A stretch of 64,000 bases of DNA from NCBI GenBank assembly GCA_022826685.1, contig JAJDUL010000029.1:1-64000 (forward strand), written 5' to 3'. Position numbers and translations under genes: made by a program. The notes below the pieces were generated by a model. That model was not told the origin of the DNA. It saw nothing but the letters and a program-made list of their open reading frames with translations, and searched no databases. Shown here one piece after another: positions 35,577 through 45,134 of this stretch (the first letter of the stretch is position 1; each line of letters begins with the position of its first letter). The DNA comes from Gemmatimonadota bacterium (GTDB taxonomy: Bacteria; Gemmatimonadota; Gemmatimonadetes; Palauibacterales; Palauibacteraceae).

Positions 35577-36433
35577 TGGCCCCGGCGACGGTTTTCCTGG
35601 CGGTCCTCGCAGCGACAAGCCCCGGCGCGCGCGACACGACGTTCGTGGTGCCCGAGGGCGCGCGCATCGAGATCGAACACCGCGACGGAGACATCCGCGT
35701 GATGGGCGCGGACAGCCGCGAGGCGCGGATCGTGCTCGACGACGATGACGGCAGGATTCGCGTGCAGTCTTCGGATGGCACGATTCGGCTCGGCACGAAC
35801 CGGGGCGGCGACGGCGCGGACTTGCTCATCTGGCTTCCGGAGGACGTCGAGGTGAGCGTGGCTGGACACGAGGGCGACATCACGGTGGCGGGCATCGCCC
35901 GGGGTGCGGTGTCTGTGAGAACGGCGGATGGAGACGTGGAGATCGACGGAGCCGGCAGCGTCAGCGTGGCCACGCTGGACGGCGGCGTGACGATATCGAA
36001 CGCCGGATCCGCGACAGTCAGCGTGACGGACGGCGACGTGTGGCTCGACCAGGTCGCCGGGAGCATCAGCGTAAGCGGGATCGACGCCGACATCGTCGTC
36101 ACGAATACCGACACCCGCGCCGTCGCGGTCACGGTCGTGGACGGCGACGTCTGGTACGACGGCGCCGTTCAGGCGGACGGCAGCTACTCGCTCAGCACCC
36201 ACGACGGCGATGTGACGTTCGCCGTCCCGGAGAACGCCGGCGCCCGCATCTCCGTGTCCACCTTCGATGGAGAACTCGTCCCCTCGTTCCCCATCCAGTT
36301 CCGCGGAGGCCGTCTGCGGGGCGGCGAGTTCACGGTCGGGGACGGCTCCGCCGCCGTGACGCTGAAGTCGTTCGACGGAGACATCCTCCTCATCCGGCCG
36401 GGGGAGCGCACCCCCGACCTCGACATCGAATAG
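35576..36433 (+). CDS. DUF4097-type beta-repeat protein with DGD repeats
   Basis: 285 residues. A short hydrophobic N-terminus is followed by at least eight short beta-repeat units centred on DGD or DGx turns (HRDGDIRV, TADGDVEI, VTDGDVWL, VVDGDVWY, THDGDVTF, SFDGDILL). This is the right-handed beta-helix or DUF4097 pattern, seen in proteins of unknown function associated with sigma/anti-sigma loci and envelope stress. No catalytic motif is visible. It is coupled to the anti-sigma gene by a one-base overlap. Confidence 0.8.
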   Translation: MAPATVFLAVLAATSPGARDTTFVVPEGARIEIEHRDGDIRVMGADSREARIVLDDDDGRIRVQSSDGTIRLGTNRGGDGADLLIWLPEDVEVSVAGHEGDITVAGIARGAVSVRTADGDVEIDGAGSVSVATLDGGVTISNAGSATVSVTDGDVWLDQVAGSISVSGIDADIVVTNTDTRAVAVTVVDGDVWYDGAVQADGSYSLSTHDGDVTFAVPENAGARISVSTFDGELVPSFPIQFRGGRLRGGEFTVGDGSAAVTLKSFDGDILLIRPGERTPDLDIE

Positions 36434-36463
36434 CTACGAACCCACGACACCGGGAGCAGCGTG

Positions 36464-37249
36464 ATGCGGAATACAGTGCGACAACTCGCCGCGGCGGCGG
36501 CTTGGCTCATGATCTGCGGGGCAGCGGAGACGCAGACCCAGGACTTTGAATGGCAGGGGTCCGTGGACCGCGGAGACGCGGTCACGATCCGGGGAGTGAA
36601 CGGCTCCATCACGGCGAGCGCCGCGAGCGGCAGCCAGGTACAGGTGCGGGCCACCAAGGAATGGGATGATGACGACCCGGATTCGGTCCGCATCGAGGTC
36701 GTGGAGGACTCGCGCGGCGTCCTGATCTGCGCCGTCTACCCGTCGAGGCGCGGGCAGGACCCCAACCGGTGCGGGCGTGGGGACGACTACGAGATGAGCG
36801 TCAGCAACAACGACGTACAGGTGCACTTCACGGTCGAGGTTCCGGCCGGCGTCGAACTGGAGGCCCGGACCGTGAACGGAGGGATCGAGGCGCGCGGGAT
36901 CGCCGATGACGTGGAAGCGCGGACCGTGAACGGCGCGGTCGCGGTCGAAGGCAACGGTCCGGTGTCCGCGGAGACCGTGAACGGAACGATCGAGGCGCGG
37001 CTGGGAAGCGGGCCTTCCGAAGACCTCCGCTTCAAGACGGTGAACGGGGGGATCCGGCTCGTGCTCCCGAACGGGACCGACGCCGATATCGACATCCGGA
37101 CGGTCAACGGTTCCATCGATACGGATTTCCCGCTGACGATCCGCGGTCGATGGGGACCCAGGTCCGCCTCCGGCGAGATCGGCGCGGGAGGACCGGAAAT
37201 CGAACTCAGCACGGTGAACGGGAGCATCGCCCTCGTCCGCGGCGGCTGA
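36464..37249 (+). CDS. DUF4097-type beta-repeat protein with VNG repeats
   Basis: 261 residues from ATG 36464, after CGGGAG; a GTG directly before it is in frame. A signal peptide (QLAAAAAWLMICGAAETQ) precedes seven repeat units centred on VNG (GVNGSITA, TVNGGIEA, TVNGAVAV, TVNGTIEA, TVNGGIRL, TVNGSIDT, TVNGSIAL). It is the same fold family as the preceding gene but uses a different turn motif. One Cys pair (C103-like ICAVYP and RCGRG) could form a disulfide. It is presumably exported and acts with its neighbour in sensing envelope state; this is inference from position. Confidence 0.8.
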   Translation: MRNTVRQLAAAAAWLMICGAAETQTQDFEWQGSVDRGDAVTIRGVNGSITASAASGSQVQVRATKEWDDDDPDSVRIEVVEDSRGVLICAVYPSRRGQDPNRCGRGDDYEMSVSNNDVQVHFTVEVPAGVELEARTVNGGIEARGIADDVEARTVNGAVAVEGNGPVSAETVNGTIEARLGSGPSEDLRFKTVNGGIRLVLPNGTDADIDIRTVNGSIDTDFPLTIRGRWGPRSASGEIGAGGPEIELSTVNGSIALVRGG

Positions 37250-37270
37250 AGCGATCCGTAAGGCGAGCGT

Positions 37271-38911
37271 TCAGCCGAGCGTGGCGGCGAAGGAGGGCGC
37301 CCTGCGCTGCTGTGTGGCCTGCTCGTAGGCGTAGGCGATCCGCAGCAGCGTGGGCTCCGTCCAGGCCGGACCGAAGAAGGAGACCCCCGCCGGAAGCCCC
37401 TTCACGAACCCCATCGGCACCGTGATGTCCGGGTAGCCGGCGATCGCGGCGGGGGCGGCGGAGGATCCTCCATCGAGCCTGTCGCCCTTGATGTGGTCGG
37501 TCGGCCACGGGAGGTCCCGCGTAGGCGCGACGATTGCGTCGAGGCTGTGCTCCCGGGCCAGGCGATCGATCCCATCCTCCCGGTTCGCCTGCTGAATCGT
37601 CGCCTTCGCGTTCAGGTATTCGGGGTCCGTGAGCGGTCCCCTCGCCTGCGAGGCGATCAGGCGCTCCTGGCCGAAGTGCGGCATCTCGCGGTCGGCGTTG
37701 CGCTCGTTGAACTCGATGACCTCGGCGAGACTCTTCACGGGGGCGTCCGGACCCAGCCCGGCGAGATAGGCGTTGAGGTCGGCCTTGAACTCGTACTCCA
37801 GCAGGACGAGCGAGAGCGGGTCGTTCCAGGCGGCCGCGTCCATGTTCGCGGGATCGATGACGACCGCGCCCTCCGCTCGCATCGCCTCGACCGCCTCGTC
37901 GAACAGCGCCAGCACGCGCGGATCGAAGCCGGGGAAGCTGCGCACGACGCCGATGCGGGCGCCCTGGAGCCCGGCCGGATCGAGGAACTGCGTGTAGTCG
38001 GCGTGCTCGCGGCCCTCGCTCGCGGCCGTGGCCGGGTCTCGCGGGTCAACGCCGATGCACCCGCCGAGCAGGATGGCGGCGTCCCGCACCGTCCGGCACA
38101 TGGGTCCCGCCGTGTCCTGTGAGTGGGAGATGGGGATGACCCCGGACCGGCTCCACAGTCCGACGGTGGGCTTGATCCCGACGATCCCGTTGCTCGAGGA
38201 CGGGCACATGATGGAGCCGCCCGTCTCCGTCCCCACCGTGAGCGCGCACAGATTCGCCGACGCCGCGACGCCGGAGCCGGAACTCGAACCGCACGGGTTC
38301 CGGTCGAGCGCGTAGGGGTTCCGGCACTGGCCGCCGCGCGCGCTCCATCCGCTCGTCGCCCTGATGCCCCTGAAATAGGCCCACTCGCTCAGGTTCGCCT
38401 TGGCGAGGATGACGGCGCCCGCCTCGCGCAGCCGCGCGGCGCAGAACGAGTCCTGGGGCGGGATCGAACCCTCCAACGCGAGCGACCCGGCCGTCGTCGT
38501 CATGCGGTCGTGCGTATCGATGTTGTCCTTGAGCGCGACGGGAATCCCGTGCAGCGGGCCGCGGACGTTGCCCGCCGTACGCTCGGCGTCCAGTTCATCC
38601 GCGATCGCAAGCGCGTCGGGGTTCGTCTCGATGATCGAACGCAGTTCGGGCCCCTGCCCGTCCAGCGCCTCGATGCGTTCCAGGTACATCTCCGCGATCG
38701 AGCGGGCCGTGCGCTCGCCCGACGCCATGCCCGCCTGGAGCTGATCGACCGTCACCTCGTCCAGCTCGAACGGCGGCACGGCCGTCGCGCGGTCCGTCTC
38801 CCCGGCCCCGGCACGCGCCGAGTCGCCGTCGGGCGCGCAGCCCGACGCGGCCGCCACGGCCCCCAGTCCGCCGGCCACACTGGCCCCGATAAACCCTCGT
38901 CGATCGATCAT
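37271..38911 (-). CDS. Tat-exported amidase signature enzyme
   Basis: 546 residues. The N-terminus has a twin-arginine signal (RRGFIG) and a Cys at 25 that could be lipidated. The amidase-signature triad is complete: K128 (VALKDN), a cis-Ser at about 210 (NPCGSSSGSG) and nucleophile S233 (TETGGSI). Family members hydrolyse aryl or aliphatic amides, peptides or acylamides; GatA is a relative, but export excludes that role. It lies 49 bases behind the TonB receptor gene, so it probably processes whatever the receptor imports or is retained at the periplasmic face. Confidence 0.9.
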   Translation of the reverse strand: MIDRRGFIGASVAGGLGAVAAASGCAPDGDSARAGAGETDRATAVPPFELDEVTVDQLQAGMASGERTARSIAEMYLERIEALDGQGPELRSIIETNPDALAIADELDAERTAGNVRGPLHGIPVALKDNIDTHDRMTTTAGSLALEGSIPPQDSFCAARLREAGAVILAKANLSEWAYFRGIRATSGWSARGGQCRNPYALDRNPCGSSSGSGVAASANLCALTVGTETGGSIMCPSSSNGIVGIKPTVGLWSRSGVIPISHSQDTAGPMCRTVRDAAILLGGCIGVDPRDPATAASEGREHADYTQFLDPAGLQGARIGVVRSFPGFDPRVLALFDEAVEAMRAEGAVVIDPANMDAAAWNDPLSLVLLEYEFKADLNAYLAGLGPDAPVKSLAEVIEFNERNADREMPHFGQERLIASQARGPLTDPEYLNAKATIQQANREDGIDRLAREHSLDAIVAPTRDLPWPTDHIKGDRLDGGSSAAPAAIAGYPDITVPMGFVKGLPAGVSFFGPAWTEPTLLRIAYAYEQATQQRRAPSFAATLG

Positions 38912-38960
38912 CGCTATCCCCCTTGGCGTCCCGTCACTTCACGCGCCGACACCGCTCCGC

Positions 38961-41645
38961 TCAGAAGTCGTACCGCACCCGCACGAGCGCGAGCCTTCCC
39001 AGCTCCGGTGCACCCACGAACTCCCGGTGGCGGTTGTTCAGCAGATTGTACACGGTCAGCTCGACGCGGGCGTTCGTCTGGAAGGGCAGCTGGTAGCCCG
39101 CGGACACGTCGAGAACGTGATATGCATCCACCATGCCGGCAAAGACGCCCGAAGCCATGGCGAAGGCATCGGCGAAGCGCCAGCGCCCATTCAGGAAGAA
39201 GCCTGCGGCGCGATCGGTGAAGGCGGCCGCGATGGAGCCCTTGTGGCTCGGTGCGTTGAGCGTCAGGTCGTCCGGGCCGGGGCAGTGTCCGTCGTCGTCG
39301 AAGTCGAAGCACTCCGTGCTCTGGAACGAATAGGCCGCCGAAAGGCTCAGCCGGTCGGAGGCCAGGATACGGGCGGACAGGTCGACGCCCCAGTAGCTCG
39401 CCGACCCGAAGTTGCGTGCGGCCAGCAGCAGGTCCGCGGAGTCCACCTGATCCGGGGTCACGGCACCGACCGGAACCGAGGTGAGCCCGGCAGCCAGCCC
39501 GGTGACCTGATCGGGAGTGATCTGCCCCGCTTGAATGAGCGGAGCAAGCCGGCTCGTGAGGAAGGCGCCGACCGAAGCGGGATCGAGAAAGACGTTGGGA
39601 GATTCGACCTTGAGGGGGCCAACGAAATTCTCGACGTTGGCCAGGTACAGGTCCGCCGCCAGACTCACGCGATCCCCGATCAACCCCTTGTACCCGACCT
39701 CGATGCTGTTGAACACGGTGGGCACGAGTTCGGGAAGGTCGGCGGGGCCGGTGTCGAGGGGGAAGATCTCGCCGCCTTCGGGACCCAGGGCGTCCGGGTT
39801 CAGGCGCCGGAAAACCGTGCCCAGCTCGGGGTCGGCGGGGAGACGCCCGGGCTCCAGCAGGAAGTCGTGCAGAGTCCGCGGAGCAAACTGCGTGACGAGC
39901 GCGTCCCAGAACAGCGCCGCGCTCGCAGGAAGCCGGCCGGGGCGGAACGGGGAGCGCATGCAGTGCCCCATGAGTCCGCCCGGACACCGGTCGGCGAAGG
40001 TCAGGCCACCGGCCGGAACGCCGAACGCACGCAGCGTGTAGCCGACGCCCGGCGCGACCGGGATCGCTCCGGTCGGGAGGTCGAGGAACAGGCTGGAGGT
40101 TGAAGGTGTCGCGAAGGCCCGATTGTAGGTCAGCCGCAGGTTCTGGTTCTGGGCGGGCCGGAAGACCAGGGCGGCGCGAGGAGAGACGTTCACGCCATCC
40201 AGCCGGTTGTGGTCGTCGACCCGCAGGGCCGTGACCAGATCCATCCGGTCGCCGAGGCGCGTCTCGGAGTGCAGGTACGCGCCCGTCTCGATCAGTACGT
40301 CGTCGTCCTCGTTGCGCCCGTAGATCGTGCCCTCCGAACGCGGTTCGATGCGCTGCCAGTCGACCCCGTAGGTGAAGCTCTGCCGGTCGCCCAGGTCGAG
40401 GCCGTGCTGCAGCTGGGCGGCCATCGTGCGTGACCGGTCGACGATGAGTTCCCCGCTGCGCAAGAGATAGCTGTTGTCGCCCGAGTGCGTCTGGTTGAGG
40501 AAGACCTGCCCGAACAGGCGGCCCTTGAGCAGCCTCGCCTGTCCGTAGCGGTACTGCCAGTCGTGCGTCTGCGCGGAGCCGACGGTGGTGAGGTTGATGC
40601 TGCTCAGCGAGTTGTTGAGCCCACCCGAGAGGATGAACTCGCCGTCGCCGGAAAATCGATAGTCGGCGCGAAGATCGGCGAAGTAGCGCTCGTTGACCGG
40701 ATCGCGGACACCGATGCGGGGATGACCCGGGTTCTGCTCCCGAGCCGAGACCTCCCAGGGATCCACGTACTCCCAGTCGTTTCCCCGAAGATACTGGCCG
40801 GAGACCTTCAGACCGAAGCGCTCCGACACCCGGTGGGCGCTCCGGCCGAGAAACTGGAAGAGCGACCGCTCGCCGCCGCCCAGGGTCACCGTCGATCCGG
40901 GCCTGTCGATCGGGGAGTGGGTGATGATGTGCATGACGCCCTCGGCCGCGTTGGGGCCGTAGAGCGCCGCACCCGGGCCGCGCGCCAACTCGATCCGCTC
41001 GATGTCCATGTCCGTCGTCGGGATCATGTTGATGGCGTTGATCCTGAGCGCCGGAATGCGCGCATAGCGGTTGTCGACGATGCTCAGCAAGCGTCCGGAA
41101 GAGACGTTGTTGAATCCCCTCACGACCACGTAACTCTGCGTGAGCCCCGTGGATGCGATGTCGACGCCCGGGAGCGCCTTGATGTGGTCGGCGGGCGTGC
41201 GCGAGATCAGGCGGGAAATCTCCTCGCCACTGAGCGTCGAGACCGAGGCCGGGGCGTCGAGTTCCTTCTCCTCCCGCCGCGAGACCGTCACCACGAGCTG
41301 GTTGAGCGTCAACGCCCGGGAGCGGAGTTCGATGGTAACCGAGGCGGAACCGCCCGCGACTACGGTCAAACCATCGGTGCGCGACGTCTCGTACCCGATC
41401 CGGGTCACCAGTAGGGAGTGCGTACCGGCGGGAACGGAGAGGCGGAAAGCGCCGGATTCGTCGCTGGCGACCGGGCCGTCCGGCTGGCCCAGAGCCTGGA
41501 CGGAAGCGTTCGTCACCGGCGCGCCCGTTTCCATGTCGGTGACACGGCCGGTGATGGTCCCCTGCTGTGCGGCGACCGGGGTGAAGGACGCCGCGAACAG
41601 GGCCGCGACCATGGCATTTCGGGCCGGCGCGGATCGCGGGTTCAT
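38961..41645 (-). CDS. TonB-dependent receptor with carboxypeptidase-like N-domain
   Basis: 894 residues. A signal peptide (to about 26) is followed by a carboxypeptidase-regulatory-like beta domain (about 27-105, GRVTDMETGAPVTNASVQA). A plug (about 110-240) has a TonB-box-like EKELDAPASVS, PADHIKALPGVDI, VVVRGFNN and RGPGAALYGPNAAEGV. The remainder is a 22-stranded barrel ending RVRYDF. The layout is that of SusC-like or general TonB receptors that import peptides, glycans or siderophores with energy from TonB. It lies between the Asp-box propeller and amidase genes, which suggests peptide or amide substrates. Confidence 0.92.
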   Translation of the reverse strand: MNPRSAPARNAMVAALFAASFTPVAAQQGTITGRVTDMETGAPVTNASVQALGQPDGPVASDESGAFRLSVPAGTHSLLVTRIGYETSRTDGLTVVAGGSASVTIELRSRALTLNQLVVTVSRREEKELDAPASVSTLSGEEISRLISRTPADHIKALPGVDIASTGLTQSYVVVRGFNNVSSGRLLSIVDNRYARIPALRINAINMIPTTDMDIERIELARGPGAALYGPNAAEGVMHIITHSPIDRPGSTVTLGGGERSLFQFLGRSAHRVSERFGLKVSGQYLRGNDWEYVDPWEVSAREQNPGHPRIGVRDPVNERYFADLRADYRFSGDGEFILSGGLNNSLSSINLTTVGSAQTHDWQYRYGQARLLKGRLFGQVFLNQTHSGDNSYLLRSGELIVDRSRTMAAQLQHGLDLGDRQSFTYGVDWQRIEPRSEGTIYGRNEDDDVLIETGAYLHSETRLGDRMDLVTALRVDDHNRLDGVNVSPRAALVFRPAQNQNLRLTYNRAFATPSTSSLFLDLPTGAIPVAPGVGYTLRAFGVPAGGLTFADRCPGGLMGHCMRSPFRPGRLPASAALFWDALVTQFAPRTLHDFLLEPGRLPADPELGTVFRRLNPDALGPEGGEIFPLDTGPADLPELVPTVFNSIEVGYKGLIGDRVSLAADLYLANVENFVGPLKVESPNVFLDPASVGAFLTSRLAPLIQAGQITPDQVTGLAAGLTSVPVGAVTPDQVDSADLLLAARNFGSASYWGVDLSARILASDRLSLSAAYSFQSTECFDFDDDGHCPGPDDLTLNAPSHKGSIAAAFTDRAAGFFLNGRWRFADAFAMASGVFAGMVDAYHVLDVSAGYQLPFQTNARVELTVYNLLNNRHREFVGAPELGRLALVRVRYDF

Positions 41646-41696
41646 TGCTTCCTCCAGTCGCAGGGTCCCGCAGCGAGCCTGGGCAGGCGCCGCGAT

Positions 41697-44600
41697 TCAG
41701 AACCCGTCATCGGTGATGATGAGCATGCCGAGCCCGCGCAGCGTCTCGTTGAGCGCCGCGACGTCCGTCCGAACCAGCTCTTCGAGCTCGGCCAGGTGTG
41801 CCTCCAGCGCCTCGTGGAGGATGACCTTCACCTCCATCTCCTGGTCCGTGGGCCGGAAGTCCGCGATGGAGAGCGCGCCGACCAGGTAGCCGAGCTTCTG
41901 GAGGAGCCGCGCCTCGAAGCGGACGCCGTCCTGGCCCTGCCCCGTGAGCCGCAGGTCGACCATCGTCTCCTGCAGCTCGATCAGCTTCTGTCGCAGGTCC
42001 TCGACCGACGCCGCGAGATCCTCGTCCTCCGCGAACCGCGCCAGCGTCCTCAGCTGCACGCGCATCGCCTCCACCCGGTGCACCGCCTCACCCGCCCGCA
42101 CGACATCCTCGCGCACCTCGCGGATGAAGGCGAGTTGCTCGGCGATCTCCGCCTCCGTCCCCGCCGAGTGCGGGTCCTTGAGGACCGTCAGCGGCTGCTC
42201 GTGCGTCGCCCCGTCCACCGAGAGCCGCACCGTGTACTGCCCCGGCGGCATGAGAATCGAGATCTGCTGCCCGCCGGGCGCCGGCCTCCCATCGTCTCCG
42301 ACCTCGATGTGCTCGGCGTACATGGGCGGTGTGAGCATCCGGATCGGCTCGTTGGGTTCATCCCGGAGGTCCCAGTGGATCCGGCTCACGCCCGCGCGAT
42401 TCGGCCCCTCCAGCGTGCGCACGACCGTCCCCGATCCGTCGAGGATTTCGATCGTCGGCGCCTCCGAAGCCTCCGCCGCGAGCCAGTAGTTGAGGGAGGC
42501 GCCGTACTGCGGATCCTCTCCGATCGTGGGGTCGTCGTACGGGATCGAGGGCGGCGTGATGGGCCGGAAGCGGTACGCATCGCGCGGCGCGAACAGGTGC
42601 GAGGCCGACGCCATCACCTCCGGCGTCATCTGCTGGATCGGCGACAGGTCGTCGAAGATCCAGAACCCGCGCCCGTACGTGCCCACCACGAGATCGTTGA
42701 AGTGCTCCTGCACGACGATCCCCGACACGGGCGCCGCCGGCAGGTTGTTCTGCAGCGGCTGCCAGTCGTCCCCGTCGTTGAAGGAGACGTAAATGGCGTT
42801 TTCCGTTCCCACGTAGAGCATCCCCGGCCGCACCGGGTCCTCGACGATGATCTTCGTGTAGCTCAGCATGCTGGGCGGGATCCCGTCGACGATCTTCTCC
42901 CACGAGGCGCCGAAGTCGCGCGTCCGGTAGACGTGCGGGTCGCGGATGTTCACCTGGTGGCCGTCTGCCGCGATGTAGGCCGTGCCCGCGTCGTAGCGAG
43001 AGGGCGCGATGCTGCGCACGGCGATCCACTCCGGCAGCCCGGCGACGTTGCCCGTCACGTCCGTCCAGTTCTCCCCGCCGTCCCGCGTGATGTGGAGCTT
43101 GCCGTCGTTCGTGCCGGCCCAGATGAGGCCCGCCTCGATCGGCGACTCCGCGATCCCGAACACGGTGCCCGCGTACTCGACGCCGATGTTGTCGCCCGTG
43201 AGCCCGCCCGAGAGCCCCATTCGGCTCCGGTCGTTCAGCGTCAGGTCCGGGCTGATGACCTCCCAGCTCTGTCCGCGGTTCCGCGTGCGGTGCACGTGCT
43301 GGCTCCCCACGTAGACCGTCTCGTTGTCGTGCGGGGAGATGTGGACCGGCGCGTCCCAAATGAAGCGGTAGCGGACGCCGGACGCCGGCCCGCGGCTCTG
43401 CTCCGGCCATACCTCGACGGGCCGGTACTGGCGGCGCTCCTCCTCGTAGCGGACGACGATCCCGCCCACCATTCCCGACCCGGAGGCCGAGGACCACACG
43501 ACGTTGGGGTCGGTCGGATCCGGCGTGGCGAAGCCGCTCTCGCCGCCCCCGACGTGGTGCCACATGCCGCGCGGGATGTGGTTGATCCGCCGGACGCCGA
43601 GGATCCGGCTGTTGCTGGGGCCGCGGTACGTCGGCTCATCCTGCTTGTTCCCGAGCACGTTGTAGGGAACGGCGTTGTCCACCGTCACATGGTACATCTG
43701 CGCGTTCGTGAGCCGCTGCCGGAACCACGTCTTCGTGCGGTTGATCGAGATCGAGAGCCCCTGGTCGTGCGCCACGATCATGCGATCCGGGTTCGTGGGA
43801 TCGATCCACATGTCGTGGTGGTCGCCCCCCGGCGCCTGCGCGCGCGGGATCACGTCCAGCGTCCGTCCCCCGTCCGTCGACACCGTGAACGAGGCGGTGA
43901 GGAAGTAGGCCTCGTCCTCGTCGTCCGGCGAGATCACGACGCGCGAGTAGTAGTGCGGCCGCCCCATCGCGTTCCGGTTGCGGGTGATGAGCGCCCACGT
44001 CCGGCCCCCGTCCTCCGAGCGCCACAGCTGGCCGTCCTCCGTGGGCTCGCCGTCCCACGGGATCCCGTCCCCCGTCTCGAGCATCGCGTAGACGCGCTGC
44101 GTATTGGAGGGCGCGATCGCCACGGCCACCTTGCCGACCGGCTTCTTCGGCAGGCCGATCGTGTTGTCCGGGCCGTTCAGCTTCTCCCACGTGTCCCCGC
44201 CGTCGCGCGACACGTGAAGGCCGCCGCCGGGACCACCGCTCGTGCGTCCCCAGGTGTGGATCTCGAGCTGCCAGGTGCCGGCGAAGAGGACGCGCGGGTT
44301 CGTCGGATCCATCGCGATGTCCGAACACCCCGTGTCCTCGTCGATGAAGAGGACGTGCTCCCAGCTCTCGCCCCCATCCATCGTCCGGTAGACCCCGCGT
44401 ACCGGCTGCGGCCCGTAGGAGTGGCCCAGCGCACAGACGTAGACGATGTCCGGGTTCGTCGGATGGATGACGAGGCGCGGGATCCGTCCCGTGGGTTCGA
44501 GCCCCATGAGGGTCCACGTCTCCCCCGCGTCCGTGGACTTGTAGACGCCCTGACCGATGGAGACGTGACTCCGGATCTTCCCCTCTCCCGTCCCCGTCCA

Positions 44601-44933
44601 GACGATGTTGGGGTCCGTGGGAGAGACGGCGAGCGAGCCGATCGACTGCACCGGCTGGTCGTCGAACATCTCGTCCCAGTTCACGCCGCCGTCCGTCGTC
44701 TTGTAGATGCCGCCCGAGGCCGCGCCCACGTAGTAGGTGTACGGCTGGCCGGGGATCCCCGCCGCCGAGCTGAAGCGGTTCCCCTCGGGACCGATGTTCC
44801 GCCACCGAAGCGTCTCGTAGGCCGCGGGATCGGGAGCGGACTGCGCCGCCAGCGGTGTGACCGCGGGAAACGCCGCGAGAAGCAGGGCGAAACCCGCGAC
44901 GAGCGGGCGGATGGAAGAGGGCTGGACGCGCAT
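41697..44933 (-). CDS. VPS10/sortilin-type Asp-box beta-propeller protein
   Basis: 1078 residues from ATG 44933, with a signal peptide. About ten Asp-box repeats (TTDGGVNWDEM near 79, STDAGETWTLMG, TMDGGESWEHV, SRDGGDTWEKL, SEDGGRTWALI, TRDGGENWTDV, TRDFGASWEKI and others) build one or two large propellers of the sortilin/BNR type. A beta-sandwich region follows (about 790-900). The last 150 residues are helical (ELVRTDVAALNETLRGL). Similar proteins are usually called glycosyl-hydrolase-like, but no sialidase catalytic set is evident. It precedes the TonB receptor by 51 bases, so a surface binding or peptide-handling role is plausible. Confidence 0.85.
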   Translation of the reverse strand: MRVQPSSIRPLVAGFALLLAAFPAVTPLAAQSAPDPAAYETLRWRNIGPEGNRFSSAAGIPGQPYTYYVGAASGGIYKTTDGGVNWDEMFDDQPVQSIGSLAVSPTDPNIVWTGTGEGKIRSHVSIGQGVYKSTDAGETWTLMGLEPTGRIPRLVIHPTNPDIVYVCALGHSYGPQPVRGVYRTMDGGESWEHVLFIDEDTGCSDIAMDPTNPRVLFAGTWQLEIHTWGRTSGGPGGGLHVSRDGGDTWEKLNGPDNTIGLPKKPVGKVAVAIAPSNTQRVYAMLETGDGIPWDGEPTEDGQLWRSEDGGRTWALITRNRNAMGRPHYYSRVVISPDDEDEAYFLTASFTVSTDGGRTLDVIPRAQAPGGDHHDMWIDPTNPDRMIVAHDQGLSISINRTKTWFRQRLTNAQMYHVTVDNAVPYNVLGNKQDEPTYRGPSNSRILGVRRINHIPRGMWHHVGGGESGFATPDPTDPNVVWSSASGSGMVGGIVVRYEEERRQYRPVEVWPEQSRGPASGVRYRFIWDAPVHISPHDNETVYVGSQHVHRTRNRGQSWEVISPDLTLNDRSRMGLSGGLTGDNIGVEYAGTVFGIAESPIEAGLIWAGTNDGKLHITRDGGENWTDVTGNVAGLPEWIAVRSIAPSRYDAGTAYIAADGHQVNIRDPHVYRTRDFGASWEKIVDGIPPSMLSYTKIIVEDPVRPGMLYVGTENAIYVSFNDGDDWQPLQNNLPAAPVSGIVVQEHFNDLVVGTYGRGFWIFDDLSPIQQMTPEVMASASHLFAPRDAYRFRPITPPSIPYDDPTIGEDPQYGASLNYWLAAEASEAPTIEILDGSGTVVRTLEGPNRAGVSRIHWDLRDEPNEPIRMLTPPMYAEHIEVGDDGRPAPGGQQISILMPPGQYTVRLSVDGATHEQPLTVLKDPHSAGTEAEIAEQLAFIREVREDVVRAGEAVHRVEAMRVQLRTLARFAEDEDLAASVEDLRQKLIELQETMVDLRLTGQGQDGVRFEARLLQKLGYLVGALSIADFRPTDQEMEVKVILHEALEAHLAELEELVRTDVAALNETLRGLGMLIITDDGF

Positions 44934-44960
44934 GTTTGTGCCTCGCCGGGTTGAACTGGA

Positions 44961-44984
44961 CGGATACCGAAACGGATACCGAAA
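44961..44984. repeat. Two perfect tandem copies of a 12-base unit
   Basis: CGGATACCGAAA is present twice back to back, 28 bases before the propeller gene start on the minus strand. Its role is unknown; a regulator binding site is possible. Confidence 0.8.
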
Positions 44985-45134
44985 ATGTGCCGGGAAAACA
45001 CGGTGCGCCGGGCAAGCCCGGCTGACAAGACCGCCCGTTCGCCGGTCGCGGGTGTTGAAGGCCGGATGATGGAGCCGGGCACGTTGGAGTCCGACTTGGA
45101 GACGACTCCCGCCCGGAGCTATGATGTGCATACC

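Noticed and set aside
41697-44933. Sialidase assignment for the Asp-box protein
   Set aside because: Asp-boxes are shared by many propellers. The arginine triad and Tyr/Glu active-site set of sialidases were not identified.
41418-44954. 1178-codon open frame on the plus strand
   Set aside because: Opposite the propeller gene, which has Asp-box repeats and a signal peptide. This frame is Arg/His/Val-rich low complexity with no domain.
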